A DNA stretch of 64,000 bases from Platynereis dumerilii (Eukaryota > Annelida > Polychaeta > Phyllodocida > Nereididae), in the NCBI GenBank assembly GCA_026936325.1, contig JAPTHN010000025.1, forward strand, positions 6,766,001-6,830,000. The letters run 5' to 3'. A model generated the notes under the pieces. That model had not been told where the DNA came from, did no database searches, and saw only the letters and a list, made by a program, of their open reading frames with translations. A program made the translations under genes and the position numbers. Shown one piece after another: positions 43,876 through 55,635 of this stretch; position 1 is the stretch's first letter, and every line of letters starts with the position of its first letter.

Positions 43876-44169
43876 TTATTTACTGCTGGGTTTCAAATTT
43901 TTCTTAATAATACTTTTTGTCATAGAGTTGACTTTTTTTGTCAATGTTAATTTTCTGCCTTTACCTTATAATATTTCCACAGAAGACAACTTCCTGAAGT
44001 CTGTTTTCAAAAATTGCAATGTTTTGTGTTATCAGTTGCCATGGAAACTTCGTGAAAACTGCAATCCGGTTAATTTCACACATTTTAGAGAGACATTATT
44101 CCAAACAACAATTTGTGTAAAAATGACATATTTCCAATCACAATTAACAAAGTTATGGACAAATAAGTG

Positions 44170-47100
44170 ATTGTAAGTATGATGTCCAAATTACCAATAT
44201 GGTCGCCTTCGAAACCAAAATATCTAAAAATGCTCAAGGTTGAGAAACAAGAGAATACCAGATTTGGAATCACCATATTCCACTTATCCAAGAACAACAA
44301 TGAAATAGCTGTACCCTCTCGGTGGTACGGTTATCTCACGGTTCTACTGGACTATTACCAAGGTCTCAAAAGCAGTTCTTGCGCTCTAAAAGTTCATGAA
44401 TTCGAGTATTTCTTGGCCACACCGTCACCATTTTTGTTGAAATCAGCTGACCTGCAAATAGTCCCTGCAACGGCCGAGATTTTGAAACTCGGCGGTTGCT
44501 GTGACGTTTGCTTACGAATATTCAAGGGTCTCACTCCCATCATGCCCTCGATGTTCACAGATCAGGTGCTTTACCGAGCACCATCTGTAGAGCACAATGA
44601 GGGTGGTTTGCTCCCCTGGTGCAGCCCCCTTACGAGCAAGTTGACTTTGCCAAATTACAAAATAATTAAATGAAACAAAACAACAAAACCATTTTGACTA
44701 TGACATACTATATATCAGCATCACTTACCTACCTCTGCCACGATTTCCCAGCTGTTCACCATAACAGTTAAATTTTTAAAACATTTAGGGCCCTCAATTC
44801 TGGCTTTAAAAAGATGGACTGTAATACAGCATATACACTAGTCTTGACCAATGTAGCCAGACAAAAACTGGCTTTTCCGATCGTTTTGTACAATTGCAAA
44901 ACTTTGCTGTTAATTTGTTGCATTAATGTCACTATGACTTTTATAAAAAAAGTTTTACTGATATTATAATAAATGCATGTCAACGATTTTGTCTAGGATA
45001 TTGTCAAGTTTGTTTCCAAACAATAAATTTTCCTACATAATTTATTGATAGTGTGTTCAATAAAGTAAAAAAGTAAAGTAAAGTAAAGTAACATTTTATT
45101 AATTGTCAGTGATGACAGTAAAATGAGTAATGCAAGCTGTAAAGCTTTTGACTGACAAGTTAATATAACAAAACTGATGAAAATATGTTATATATAGGCC
45201 TATGCTATGTACAGATTTCCTAAATTTAGATGCTTAGGCTTATGATGAATTTCTTAGGCATGTCATGCATGTTCCACAATCTAACATATCTTGACTCTAC
45301 TTAGTTGATACGTATAGGCTATAGATACATTAAATGTCATGTAAGCAGCTCTTTTTGACTGCTTCATTCATTATAGGCCCCCTTTTGTAACCATGTTTTA
45401 AGATCTACTGGATCTCATCCATTCCCTTTGATCACTAATCCAAGAAGATTAACTTCTTAACTTCAGATTCATAATTTCCAATATTTCCAAGTTCCAAGAG
45501 TGTGGTAAACACTTCAATAAGACAAACTCCAGATTTGAAAGTGGAAAATAATCAAATAATAACTGCCTTGGCACAACTGCCTCAGCCTTTTTATTAACAT
45601 TAATATGAATATTCATTAGCCTTCACAACAAGCCCAAATGGCAGCCCCTTATTGGGCCACCTCAATACAAGCCAAGCCAGTCCCTACAGGACCGGCTTCC
45701 ATTGGTCCACCACATCCCCGGTGACAATAGCTGGACCCCTATTGGATCCCTAAACCAACCCAAGCCAAGAACCCAAGCATGGAGCATCCTTAGCCAAGCA
45801 AACCTGCTTCCCACGCTTCTGTTTTACCCAAGCTCCTTTATCAAACTACCCAAGCTCTTATATCTCAAAAGCCCAAATTCCAATATGACAGTTTTCATTG
45901 ATGTCTCCCAGTTACTCCCAGGACTGACCCTTGCATGGTTCTGGAATTTGATTCCCCAAGAGCAATCATGCCTCACAAGATATTGATTGAAGAGCTATGT
46001 GATTGCCCCTTGGGTCCTCAAAGACTTGGTGCCAGAGTCAAATCATTAATTAATAGCTTTTCATTGTCAGCTCAACTTAACGGAAAGTGCCCTTTTACAC
46101 AGAAGTGGTCATGATACCCCATTGTCCCCATGCTCAAGCTCCTTGACTGGCAGCACACAATACATTATACTGAATAAAATACAATACAATACAATCAAAA
46201 CAACAATACAACAAGGGTTCCTCAGTTGGCCCCCAACTGGCATCCCAATCACCCCTTGCCCTGGGGTCATACAGTGCAGTCCAGCACTGAACAAAATGAC
46301 AATATTCAAATCACATAAAATGTACACTATTTCTGAAATATTAATATAATACAATTTAATCAGTTTTAACTTCTAAATGTAAGCCAAGGCCTCATGGACT
46401 TTACACTTCTTATCACCATTTTGAGATAAATTGATATGAAAATGGCAATTTATCTGGTCCAATAGATATAACCCTCCCCCTTAAGTTCCCATCCCCTTCC
46501 ACTTCCTTTTTGTACCCTTTTTATGTGTTAAGGTTCCCACTAACTAAAGACATGTAAATACAGTTGAAATATATGATGACTATATATACCCATTGAGGGA
46601 CATTTTTAGGGGGAATGGAGCCCCCCCCTGACCCCCCACTATATGTGAAAATGAAGAGGTTGATTCCCAGTGATGGTAGTGGAAATATCGACTGGGAAAT
46701 GATAAAAATCTGCAGTTTGTCTGAAAGCATGTGCTTCGATATTGAAAAGGTAGAGAATATACGTGAGAACGGAAAAGATGTGAATGGATTTCAGAAAGTA
46801 TTGGTAATGAATTAGAGTTAGTGATATTTTGGCTCATTGCCAAATCCTACACAGCAGTCGTGTGCACTGAGTCCTCTGCTGTAAGATTTTGCTTGAACAT
46901 GAACCTGGCCACACTGGAGTATGTGGATGGTTTTGGCGAGAAGGGAGATGGTGGCGCCAGCTTCTGGCGTGAGCAGTCAGTGAACTACGATGGAGATTCA
47001 TGCGCCCCTGGTGGGGAACAACAGCAGAGGCAGGAAATGTAAATAAGAGAGCTGTTTCACTGTTATTTGCTGTTATCAGAAGGAGAGGATAGAGCAATAA

Positions 47101-47400
47101 GGATAGGTGGATAGTTTAGGTGAGTGGCATTGCTTGGGGAGGAGTTTTTAGCTGTTGAAGGTGTGAGCATGTCACCCATGATTTTTGCATCTTATACCCA
47201 GCAGGGATTATGATGGTGATTGCTCCAGTCAACCAGGCATTTGTCATATCAGCGTTCGGAAATAAGAATAAATATGTGATCTATTGTGTCATAAGAGAGT
47301 CCATAGAAATGTAGAAATATGACAAGTTTATATAATAATATTGGTCCAAGGGAATGAGTTGAGACTCCAATAATCTTCGCATTCGTTTACGTTCTGTTAC
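44170..47400. other. Mostly unassigned
   Basis: Contains a GTAAA simple run at 45066-45092, an AATAC run at 46180-46195, a C-run at 46620, and AC-rich unique DNA at 45600-46160. I see no supported gene. Confidence 0.4.
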
Positions 47401-47418
47401 TCCAGAAGATCGAGGACA

Positions 47419-47547
47419 TCACGAGAGGTAGGTGCGTTCTGCATCACATATGTTCCTCTCCATCTCCAGGCGAACTTCAACTCGGTGCAGGCGATGATTG
47501 ACGTTGTCAACGACAGTGGCCATACGACGTACGTAGGGGTCTACTTC
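47419..47547 (-). CDS. Gene 2, last coding exon (coiled coil)
   Basis: After an acceptor CGTCAAG (preceded by a CTGTCCTCTGTTTCTG tract with no other AG between), the frame reads EVDPYVRRMATVVDNVNHRL, then HRVEVRLEMERNICDAERTYLS and TGA at 47419. Hydrophobic residues at heptad spacing (V, V, L, V, L, M) predict a short coiled coil. It starts in phase 0, matching the phase-0 donor of the exon at 49588-49654. The weak acceptor is the main doubt. The function is unknown. Confidence 0.4.
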   Translation of the reverse strand, partial: EVDPYVRRMATVVDNVNHRLHRVEVRLEMERNICDAERTYLS

Positions 47548-47829
47548 CTTGACGTGGCAGTCATCATGTTATTCAGAAACAGAGGACAGTTTTCAGGGTG
47601 GGATTTACATATGGGAAATTTGGGAAATATCCTAGGACAAGGGAGGATTAGGGGAGGCCTGGAAAAGCAAAAAAAAGTTGCATGTAATGGTGTAGCTCTC
47701 GTTGCGTTGAAACATTTGAGACAAAACCAGTCAAGTTGCAATGCAAATAGTAACAGTGGTGTAGTCAGAACTCTGCCACAGGTGGGGCAATGGGTGGGGC
47801 AGTACTTTTTGAGGGGGGGCAAGATACAT

Positions 47830-49080
47830 GGCCCATTTTATCGATATTTATCAACATTTTTTGGTAAAGTTCAGATAACTCCCACATTTTCATCATCACT
47901 AAATATGTTAAATTGAACATGAAGTGCATGAAATTTTATTATATATGTTGTATTTGTATATCATTTCAAGGCATAACATATTTTGCCACTAAATGTCAAG
48001 GTATTTCAGGCTACAGCAGCCTGCTTTAGTTGCGAGTGTTAGCGAGCAGGCTACAACATTTCAGAATTTGTGTTCTATTTCACGTCCTCGCACACATGCA
48101 TTTTTGAAGCAGCCCAGCTCAGTTCTGCTGAGTTCTGCTGAGCGCGGACCTGACAGGCAGCAGCGCAGACTTTAGGGGCAGCAGTTCAACTGACCTAGAA
48201 GCCAATTCGATACCCAATTCGATCTGAATTTCGTCAGTCTGCAGCCCCACTGCGTTGGCCTACCTATACAGCAGACTGTTTTCAGTCAGAAGGTATTTAT
48301 CATATCTCACAAAAATTTGCTTTACTGAATGCAATTTTAAAATATTGAATCTAGATGATTGGATCCTTAAATGAAGAAAAAACCCATAGAAAAACATCAG
48401 AAAAGTGAAATTTTTATACAGGAATTCAGTATCATAATGAAAATCTTTTTTCAGTCTTGAATAGGAACCAGAAAAGTTATAATTCTCCTAACATAGCAAT
48501 CATCATCTTAGCCATGTAATCGCACTAGACAAATTGCATTTTTCATCAGACTAGGCCTTCATACTATTTATAAATATAATTATATGTATAAAAAATGTAA
48601 CGAGTGTCATATAGAATAATGAAAAACTGTATTGATCCTTTATTAGAACAAAGCTGTGTAATAACAATAGAAACCCGAAATCTCACAGAGAATTATTGCT
48701 GAATGGAATGCAGCCACTGCCCCCTTCTAAAAGTGGACAATTAATTAAGATTACGAGTATGGGCCCCGTCACACAAATAGGATTTCCATAATTGTGCCAT
48801 GGTACCCTGAAAAAAATATCTAGCCAGCCACACCAGGAGGCCTAAAGCGAGAATAAAAATTTTAGGCCATATGTTAATGCGGCCCTGGAAACCGTCTTCT
48901 CTTTCTATATAACATATAGGCCTACTGACTGTAAGCTACCACTTCGCATACATGTTAATCAGACTTAGTTCGCTGAAGGTAATAATCATTACATAGGCGA
49001 AGAAAACAGGGGAGCATGGGTGAAGTTGCCCTTGCAAAAATTGAAAGCCTTTAAAACTGACATTGAACCAGGGCATAGGC
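47830..49080. other. No gene seen
   Basis: Mixed AT-rich DNA, probably intron of gene 2. Nothing convincing. Confidence 0.4.
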
Positions 49081-49084
49081 CTAC

Positions 49085-49460
49085 ACTGGCAATTGTGCAG
49101 CGTATGAATTACGTACGTAAATTCTACGCGCGAAAAAAGAGCCTATCCGTAGTACGTACGTACATTTTCGTACGAATTCATAAAAATTTCTGACAGGACT
49201 TTTCATTTACTTTGCCATTTTGGTGCAATATGGTTATCACCAGTTTAGACCTTGCATTGGTCTATCTAAAAAAAATCAGCAAACAAATCAAGTTAAGAAG
49301 CCGAAAAACCAAGTTAAAACAATTGAAATCCATACAAAAATTTACGTATTTTTTACGTACGTACATTTTCGTACGTATTTCATACGTGAAAACATTCAAT
49401 TTACGTTTGAAATACGCAAGAAAGAGCACCATACGTTTTACGTACGCTGCACAATTGGCC
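49085..49460. repeat. MITE rich in TACGTA palindromes
   Basis: Inverted ends AATTGTGCAGCGTA (left, about 49091) and TACGCTGCACAATT (right, about 49442). The interior holds many ACGTACGTAC-type self-complementary runs and TTTTCGTACG twice. Non-coding despite open frames. Confidence 0.65.
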
Positions 49461-49587
49461 ATGTACATCTAAAAAATTCGAGCAGAAAGCCCAATTGACA
49501 GAATGATGGACTTAAAAAAAATTTGCTATTTCTTAATTTAACGAAGTTTTTTAAATATTAATTTAGATCACATAAATTGTTTCTTAC

Positions 49588-49654
49588 CTTTTCTTTCCAA
49601 AATTCTGTGTAGTGCCCGATTGCGAATAAGAATATGATCACAGCAACTAGGATG
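49588..49654 (-). CDS. Gene 2, transmembrane exon, second part
   Basis: 67-nt exon with acceptor TTTTTATTCCAG and donor GTAAGA. It reads ILVAVIIFLFAIGHYTEFWK then EK: a strongly hydrophobic stretch ending in aromatic and charged residues. Phase 2 at its start fits the phase-2 donor of 63491-63539; the joined codon is TGC. IG..Y..FW resembles the end of the first membrane helix in claudin/PMP22-like proteins, but this is only a likeness. Confidence 0.55.
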
Positions 49655-49659
49655 CTGGA

Positions 49660-50480
49660 ATAAAAATGTATAATTCAATGTTAATTCACCTTCACCAAAC
49701 GCATTATATAACAATTTAATGTAAATGAGGACATTCTGGTCAAAATTATCCAGAACCATAGGTTAGATTTTGGCAAGTAGTTTAAAAAAAATGATCATCC
49801 TGCATATAAATTGTGTGTTAATTTTCTTTACCGTTATGTTGATGTGGAATGTCAATTTGTCTACATGGTGATACACAGACCTGTTTGTCATTGAGCCATG
49901 TGACCAGAGTGACTGGTTTCATTTGGTGATTATTACGAGGTGCTACTCATATTGTTTTTGTACTGATGGCCTGTGAGTCCAGGGGCATAGCCAAGGGGGG
50001 GGGGATATAGGGGTCAGAACCCCCTCCCCCCTTTGGCCCAAACCTACAACACCTTCACCAATATTTTGAAGGAAAAGTCTTCATGATTATTCCCCAATGC
50101 ATATAAACTTGTTTGAGAATTATACTTTAGAAACATTTCTGTCTACTTTTTCCTAGCAAGGGTTGGTTCCATGGTTTTCCTCCGTGTCGGAACGAGGCGA
50201 TGTCTTTCGCTTTGACAAAAAATTGAAAAATCGCCTTCATTCCACTTATATCTATAACCCTAAGGGCACATCTATGTTGTAGCAACGTCACCCTGTTTGT
50301 CAGATGACGTAGAATTGTATGGTAGAAATCAGAGTCTGCAAAAATTGGTTTTGATGTAGTTGCATTGCTTGCTGAATCAATGCATAAGACACTTCACATA
50401 ACCCTCGGACATTTGAGCAGGTAACCGCTCCATATTTGCCAGTCACACATTATTTTTGCCGGTTTTGATAAACCGGCACT
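49660..50480. other. No gene seen
   Basis: Intron-like DNA of gene 2 with a G-run (49997) in a CAGGGGCATAGCC context, a common MITE edge. No partner end found. Confidence 0.4.
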
Positions 50481-50490
50481 TTTCGCGGAC

Positions 50491-50691
50491 TATGGTAGAA
50501 ATTATGTTGTCACAACGTTGTGAAGCAACATCAAAGATATGACGTTGGCATGCGCCGTTGTGGCGACGTTTTCACAACATTGTGAGGCAATGTCAATGTT
50601 TTGATGTTAGCTTGCGACGTTGTGTCAATGTTGCAAAATAAAAACCCCCCGAAGTTGTGTTCACGTTGGGGCGACATAATCTCTACCATGT
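50491..50691. repeat. 200-bp MITE
   Basis: Inverted ends TATGGTAGAAATTATGT and GACATAATCTCTACCATG. The interior repeats CAACGTTGTG-type motifs (50514, 50569, 50615). Non-coding. Confidence 0.65.
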
Positions 50692-51291
50692 GCATCTACA
50701 TGACCAACCGACTATGCAGCCCTTCAGCAATTAGCAACTTCGGAGTTTACGTCGTGTGCCCCTTGGGAATCCATTTCCTTAAATTCTCTGAATTAATAAG
50801 CAGCAATGTTATGGTAAAACCAATGACTTTTGGGGGCCTAAAGCAGCTCTATACACGAGAACACGCGAACATTGGCGCTTCTCCCCTAGCCGAGGTAGTC
50901 TATCATTTGACAAACCCCCCCCCCCCCCCCCCCACCACCTTAACCACGCGGTGTCAGTTCTAGTCCCCTGAAAATGCCCCAAAGTCCTGTCACGTTTATT
51001 GAAGCCCCCTTACGATCCTGAGGGTTTGTAACAGTTGGGAATTGGAAGTATCAGGAAAATCACTTATAAATAACGAAATTTTCGATGAGAGTTGGGTTGA
51101 CAATCCAAAACAGGCGCCAATTTAGACTGTGCAAGAACAGGTGTGATGCATGAACATGGTGAGATGGGGAGTTCTGCAGGACTAATGACCTTTCTTGGAC
51201 TGAAGCATTCAACTGCTCAAACAATGCAGACTGCCAAAACATTTTTTTGTGATTGAGCAATGACAGTCACTGTTACTCCAATGCTACAAAT

Positions 51292-51887
51292 TCACGGCAC
51301 GTTACGGAGAACTTTTTTACCGCTGAGGGGTAGCTTGACATGAATTCTAGGAAAAAAATGACCATCCCGGCGACATACAATGTTTATAAAACGATTATAT
51401 AATTAATTAAAAGCATATCACGGCGGGATAAGATCATATGCCTGAGGGAAAGATCTAAATGCCTGTGGGATGTCAAAAATCGTCGGCGGGATGTCAAAAG
51501 ACCGTCGACGAGGCTGCAAATGTCCCCCCAGGGGCAGGAGAGGTCCCCGCAGGGGCAGGAGAGGTCCCCTCAGGGGCAGGGGATGTCCTAATATCCCGCC
51601 GGAGATGTTTTTGAGACGTTCTTACTGAAAAAATCCCCGCCGGACATCCAAAAATCAAGAAAATTTTGGGCTCTGTTCCGCCGTCATGAAAAAAAGGTTT
51701 GAACGTGTTGAATCTTATTTGACATCCACGGCGCAGTTTTTCCATTTTTAGGAACCCCTGAGGGGAACAAAAACTACCCCTGGGGGCTGGGGGATGTGAA
51801 AAGTCGACGGCAGATAACCCAAATTCATCCAAATTACCAGGAAATACCATCCCGCCGACACCTAAAGTGCTCCGTAACGTGCCGTGA
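51292..51887. mobile_element. TIR element with internal minisatellite
   Basis: TCACGGCACGTTACGGAG at the left is inverted exactly at the right (51870-51887), 596 bp in all. Inside, GGCGGGAT motifs recur and a 24-bp unit, AGGGGCAGGAGAGGTCCCC, is repeated about three times at 51521-51590. The 185-residue minus frame is a by-product of the repeats. Superfamily unknown. Confidence 0.7.
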
Positions 51888-51889
51888 GA

Positions 51890-53400
51890 ATGGGGCATAA
51901 GGAAGATTACTGCCAGGAAATTAGATATGCAAAAAGAGTGGACTGTTGCACTGTCAAAATGCACATTGTGACTCATGATAGCTGATGAAGTGTCACCTTC
52001 TCTACATTCAGCATTAGAAACATAAGAGTCTGCTTGATTAGTAATGATCAAGAGAAGGCCATTTGATTTGTCAAAACTGATTTCAGAGTAAGAATCAGAT
52101 GCATAATTCTTTGTTCGCTAGTCATCAACAAGCGGGATTACATGTAGAGTGGGTCAGGGCAAGAAGCCCGGGTTAGGTGAGAGGCCCCCCTAGGGTTATA
52201 TATAAACTTACATTTTTGGTGCTTTTTCTCATTGACAGGATTGAAGCTAGGGGCTTTTTAGGTGACGTCACAAATTATCAGGGCAAACAGCACCAAACAA
52301 AAAACAAATTCCAATTTGGTAATAAAGTATATCATATCTTATCTTTAAACCATAGAAGTAATTAAAGAAACAAAAAAAGATGTATGGTTTTTGTAACTTT
52401 GATTATTTCTTTGAAAGTGGTTGTCAGAATAACTTTGGAAAATTTTAAAAGTATAATGGATATCTGCATTGCTTCACTTTATGACCGTAACATAAATATG
52501 ATTTGTATCATATTTCTTGCATTGTAGCTCAAAAATATAGAGGTCAAATTAAAATATGTGAGTTTGGGGTGAGAGGCCCCACATGGTATGGGGCATGAGG
52601 CCCCCCTTCACTGAGGCCTCGAAGCTGCTTCAGGAACCATTTCATAATGTGTACTTTACTTTAAATCTTGATAGAATAGCTAATTGAAATCGAACAAATT
52701 TGGCCAAGATTAAAACAGGGCAAAAAATTGCCATTCACACCTTTCTGTGGTGTCCTATTTCAAGTCTGAACTTCCTCAATAGCAATCAACATCAAAGCCC
52801 AATCATGCCTTATTCTTTGGTTATTTGATGAAATTAAATTTTTCCACAGTTAAATTATATGAATTGAGTAATCACAAGTAAAGTTGCAATGTTAGTTTAA
52901 CTAGTTAATTTGTTTCCCTTTTTTTAAAAAAATATACTTCACTTTTAATTCAGGGTTCTACTTGTGACTGCAGCTGTGTAGCATAAAGAAGCTATAGTTG
53001 CAGGTGTTGAGGCAATACTTAGAAAAGAGTTACTTGAAAATGGACTTTTCCTCCATTGCTCCCTGTGCTTCCAAAGTACATTGTAGTTTAAGTTGAACTG
53101 TTACAGTCAAGTAAATGCACGTGGTTACTTCACATGTTTTAGTTTTGTCTCCCTCCCTGAAAATTCAGTTGTCACAGAGACACTTGACATTTTGTGACAC
53201 TGGTAAGTTATATCATGATTTCTTCAATGACATTTGTTTGGGGGAAATGACATCAGTCAGAGGCTTGGTCAAACCAATGCAGGAATAATAGCAGACAGCC
53301 AGAATCACAACTTTTCAAAATCAAGGACCGACTGCTTTGTAAAAGCTCTCTCATCACCATTTCATGGTTCCACAATTACTGTAAAAATATCATGTTCCCC
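51890..53400. other. No gene seen
   Basis: AT-rich intron-like DNA. Two GAGAGGCCCC motifs (52176, 52570) are the only structure noticed. Confidence 0.4.
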
Positions 53401-53401
53401 A

Positions 53402-53607
53402 CAGTGTAAAATTTGAATTTTGAGTCAGCTAAAATGACTGAGTGGCTGCACAATTCCTTTGAGCCATTATGGCTTGTTTGTTGTTTGTAAGTTATAACAA
53501 CAAAAAGATTATCATAACTCAAAACAACTAGCTATGTCAGCTCAAACAAACTGTGCAACCATCTCACTAGTCATTTGAGCTGACTCAAAATTTCAAATTT
53601 TACAGTG
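53402..53607. mobile_element. Short CACTG-ended MITE
   Basis: Ends CAGTGTAAAATTTGA and TCAAATTTTACAGTG, CA duplication on both sides. Arms share GAGTCAGCT.AAATGACT and GGTTGCACA. Same family as 16237-17219. Confidence 0.8.
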
Positions 53608-54690
53608 CAAAACCATTGGCAGATAAATTTTATAATGGCCTAGAGTAGCATATTTCTGAAATACTTTGTGCACATTTGATACAATTGTGGCCTACCATTG
53701 CAAATCAATGCAAATGTATTCAAAATTTGCCCCGGTGACGTCAACACAACTCTTAACCTTCAAAAACCGCAATTGTTCACGAAAAAATCTTTGTATGACT
53801 GGGACTCAAAAATTTTGAAGGGGACCCACTTTTTCAGACCTCACTGGGTCGTCCCCAGGACCCACTTTTTGAGGACCCCAACAGAAACCCTGATCCATAC
53901 ATATTTGATTGATGTACAGTAATTCTAAGAAAACTACTAGTTTCTAAAATTCATCATGAAGTTGAAATTTCTGATTTGGTGTTTTATGTGGATGCTAAGA
54001 TAGGTGCATAAAAATCAAGGGAATTACAGAATGATATTTTCAGTTAACAGTCTCAATGATTCATTTTGCTTTTGAATTACCCTGGAGTTTTTCTTTAACA
54101 TGGGGGAAATAACTGTTCTCTTTAAAAACTCCAACATCATCGCATTAATTCAATTTTAGACTCCCAGTTGTGTTGTACATACATTTCAGTCTATCAAAAG
54201 TAAATATTGGATGTTTCACTGAGAGTTTTCAATTAAAATTCTGTATAAACATGCACATTTTTAGGCCTGCTCCTAATTGTTGGAAATGCAGGCATCGGTA
54301 ACGTATGTGTTTTAAGGATATTTCAAAAGTTATATCCAAAACTGACTAAACTTGAGTCATAACATGCATCAAAAGAAGTTATAATAATATTTGCGCAGCG
54401 AAACGGCCGAAGGTCGTTTCGCAAAGCGAATTGAGCACAAGAAAGGTTTCAAGATTCTGTGCAGTGATGGTCCCAACATCAATGGTCGACAGCAGGAAAT
54501 TAGGTCAAGTGGGTCCAGCTTCTTATCAATGATTTAGTTTTGAATTTCAAAAAACATGACATATTCAAATTCAAAAGTGTCTTAAAAATTCAATTTTCTC
54601 CAGAAGTAATCCCTGTACCTAAAATGTTTATGGAATAGTTAATTATAAGGCTTGACAATATTGGATGGAATCGTTCACTTTATTACGATT
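53608..54690. other. No gene; palindrome at 54396-54432
   Basis: Contains the hairpin-like GCGAAACGGCC...GGTCGTTTCGC with a GCGAA repeat on each side, and GGGACCCACTTTTT motifs near 53821-53875. Confidence 0.45.
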
Positions 54691-54699
54691 TTATGAGGT

Positions 54700-55120
54700 T
54701 TTGGTTGTGGTTAGACATGACCAAGACCTTTCAAAATCCACCGACCGCCAAGCTGATTTCGCCTCCTGGTGGCCGTATTTGGCAAATCCAATGCGGCCGC
54801 CATCGGAAATGGGCGATTTCGTAACTTTTCATCCAGGCATCGTAACAACATAAGTGATACCTCTAGTTTGGGGTTTTTCTAACTGAGGAATTAATTTTTG
54901 GCATCAACTCGGTGATTTGAGCAATCCTGGAGGCCATATTGCACAAAATCAAGATGGCCGCCTTAAATTGACTGATTGACGTAACTTCGTGACTAAGCGT
55001 CATATATACTCATATGATACCTCTATTTTGGGGTTATCATGGGCCTGGAATTAATTTTTCGCATTCTTTCTTTGATTGGGCTATTCCCTGGTGGTCATAT
55101 GGGATTTCAATAACATGTTT
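54700..55120. repeat. Diverged tandem repeat, about 161-bp unit
   Basis: TGATACCTCTAGTTTGGGGT (54853) recurs at 55014 and is followed each time by GAATTAATTTTT.GCAT. Units include ATGGCCGCC or a variant, much like the 35-37 kb satellite. Confidence 0.65.
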
Positions 55121-55635
55121 AAGTCATGCCAATGGGCATTAAATCATTTCGCTCAATCAAGCTGGAAGAAAAAATGTCAGATAACTTGAATCAGAGAAAG
55201 CTCATATGAAAAGCAAAACGCCCTAAAATATGCTTAAATCACCAGATGTTGCCACATTGTCATTTATTCATTTCTTTATAATTGTTTTATAACATTACCA
55301 ATTTTATGGCCCAGATGAAAGTCTTGTCACTTAAAAAAAATTAATTGAGTTAGGTTATAAGCAATTAAATACAGCTCACTTGCTTAAAACTATTACGGCT
55401 GATCAATATCAAATCAGGAATGGTGGTACGTTTCTCTTTGGTTTAACAAGAACATATTGCATATTTTTAGAATTACATGTATATTTATAGCAGTATTAGC
55501 AGAAACCTCTTAATTTTTGTCATCCATTAGATTTGAGCCTCCTCCTTCATTTTGCACAATTATGATTAATGTCCAGTGATAATTTACTGACGTTCAAGAT
55601 AATCTACAAAATATATTTATTTTTTTTAAAATATA

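Noticed and set aside
44167-44673. 168-residue plus-strand frame
   Set aside because: Long for this AT-rich DNA but has no recognisable motif, and its first half looks like non-coding repeat.
51494-52051. 185-residue minus-strand frame
   Set aside because: Runs through the minisatellite and inverted end of a transposon; peptide repeats mirror the DNA repeat.
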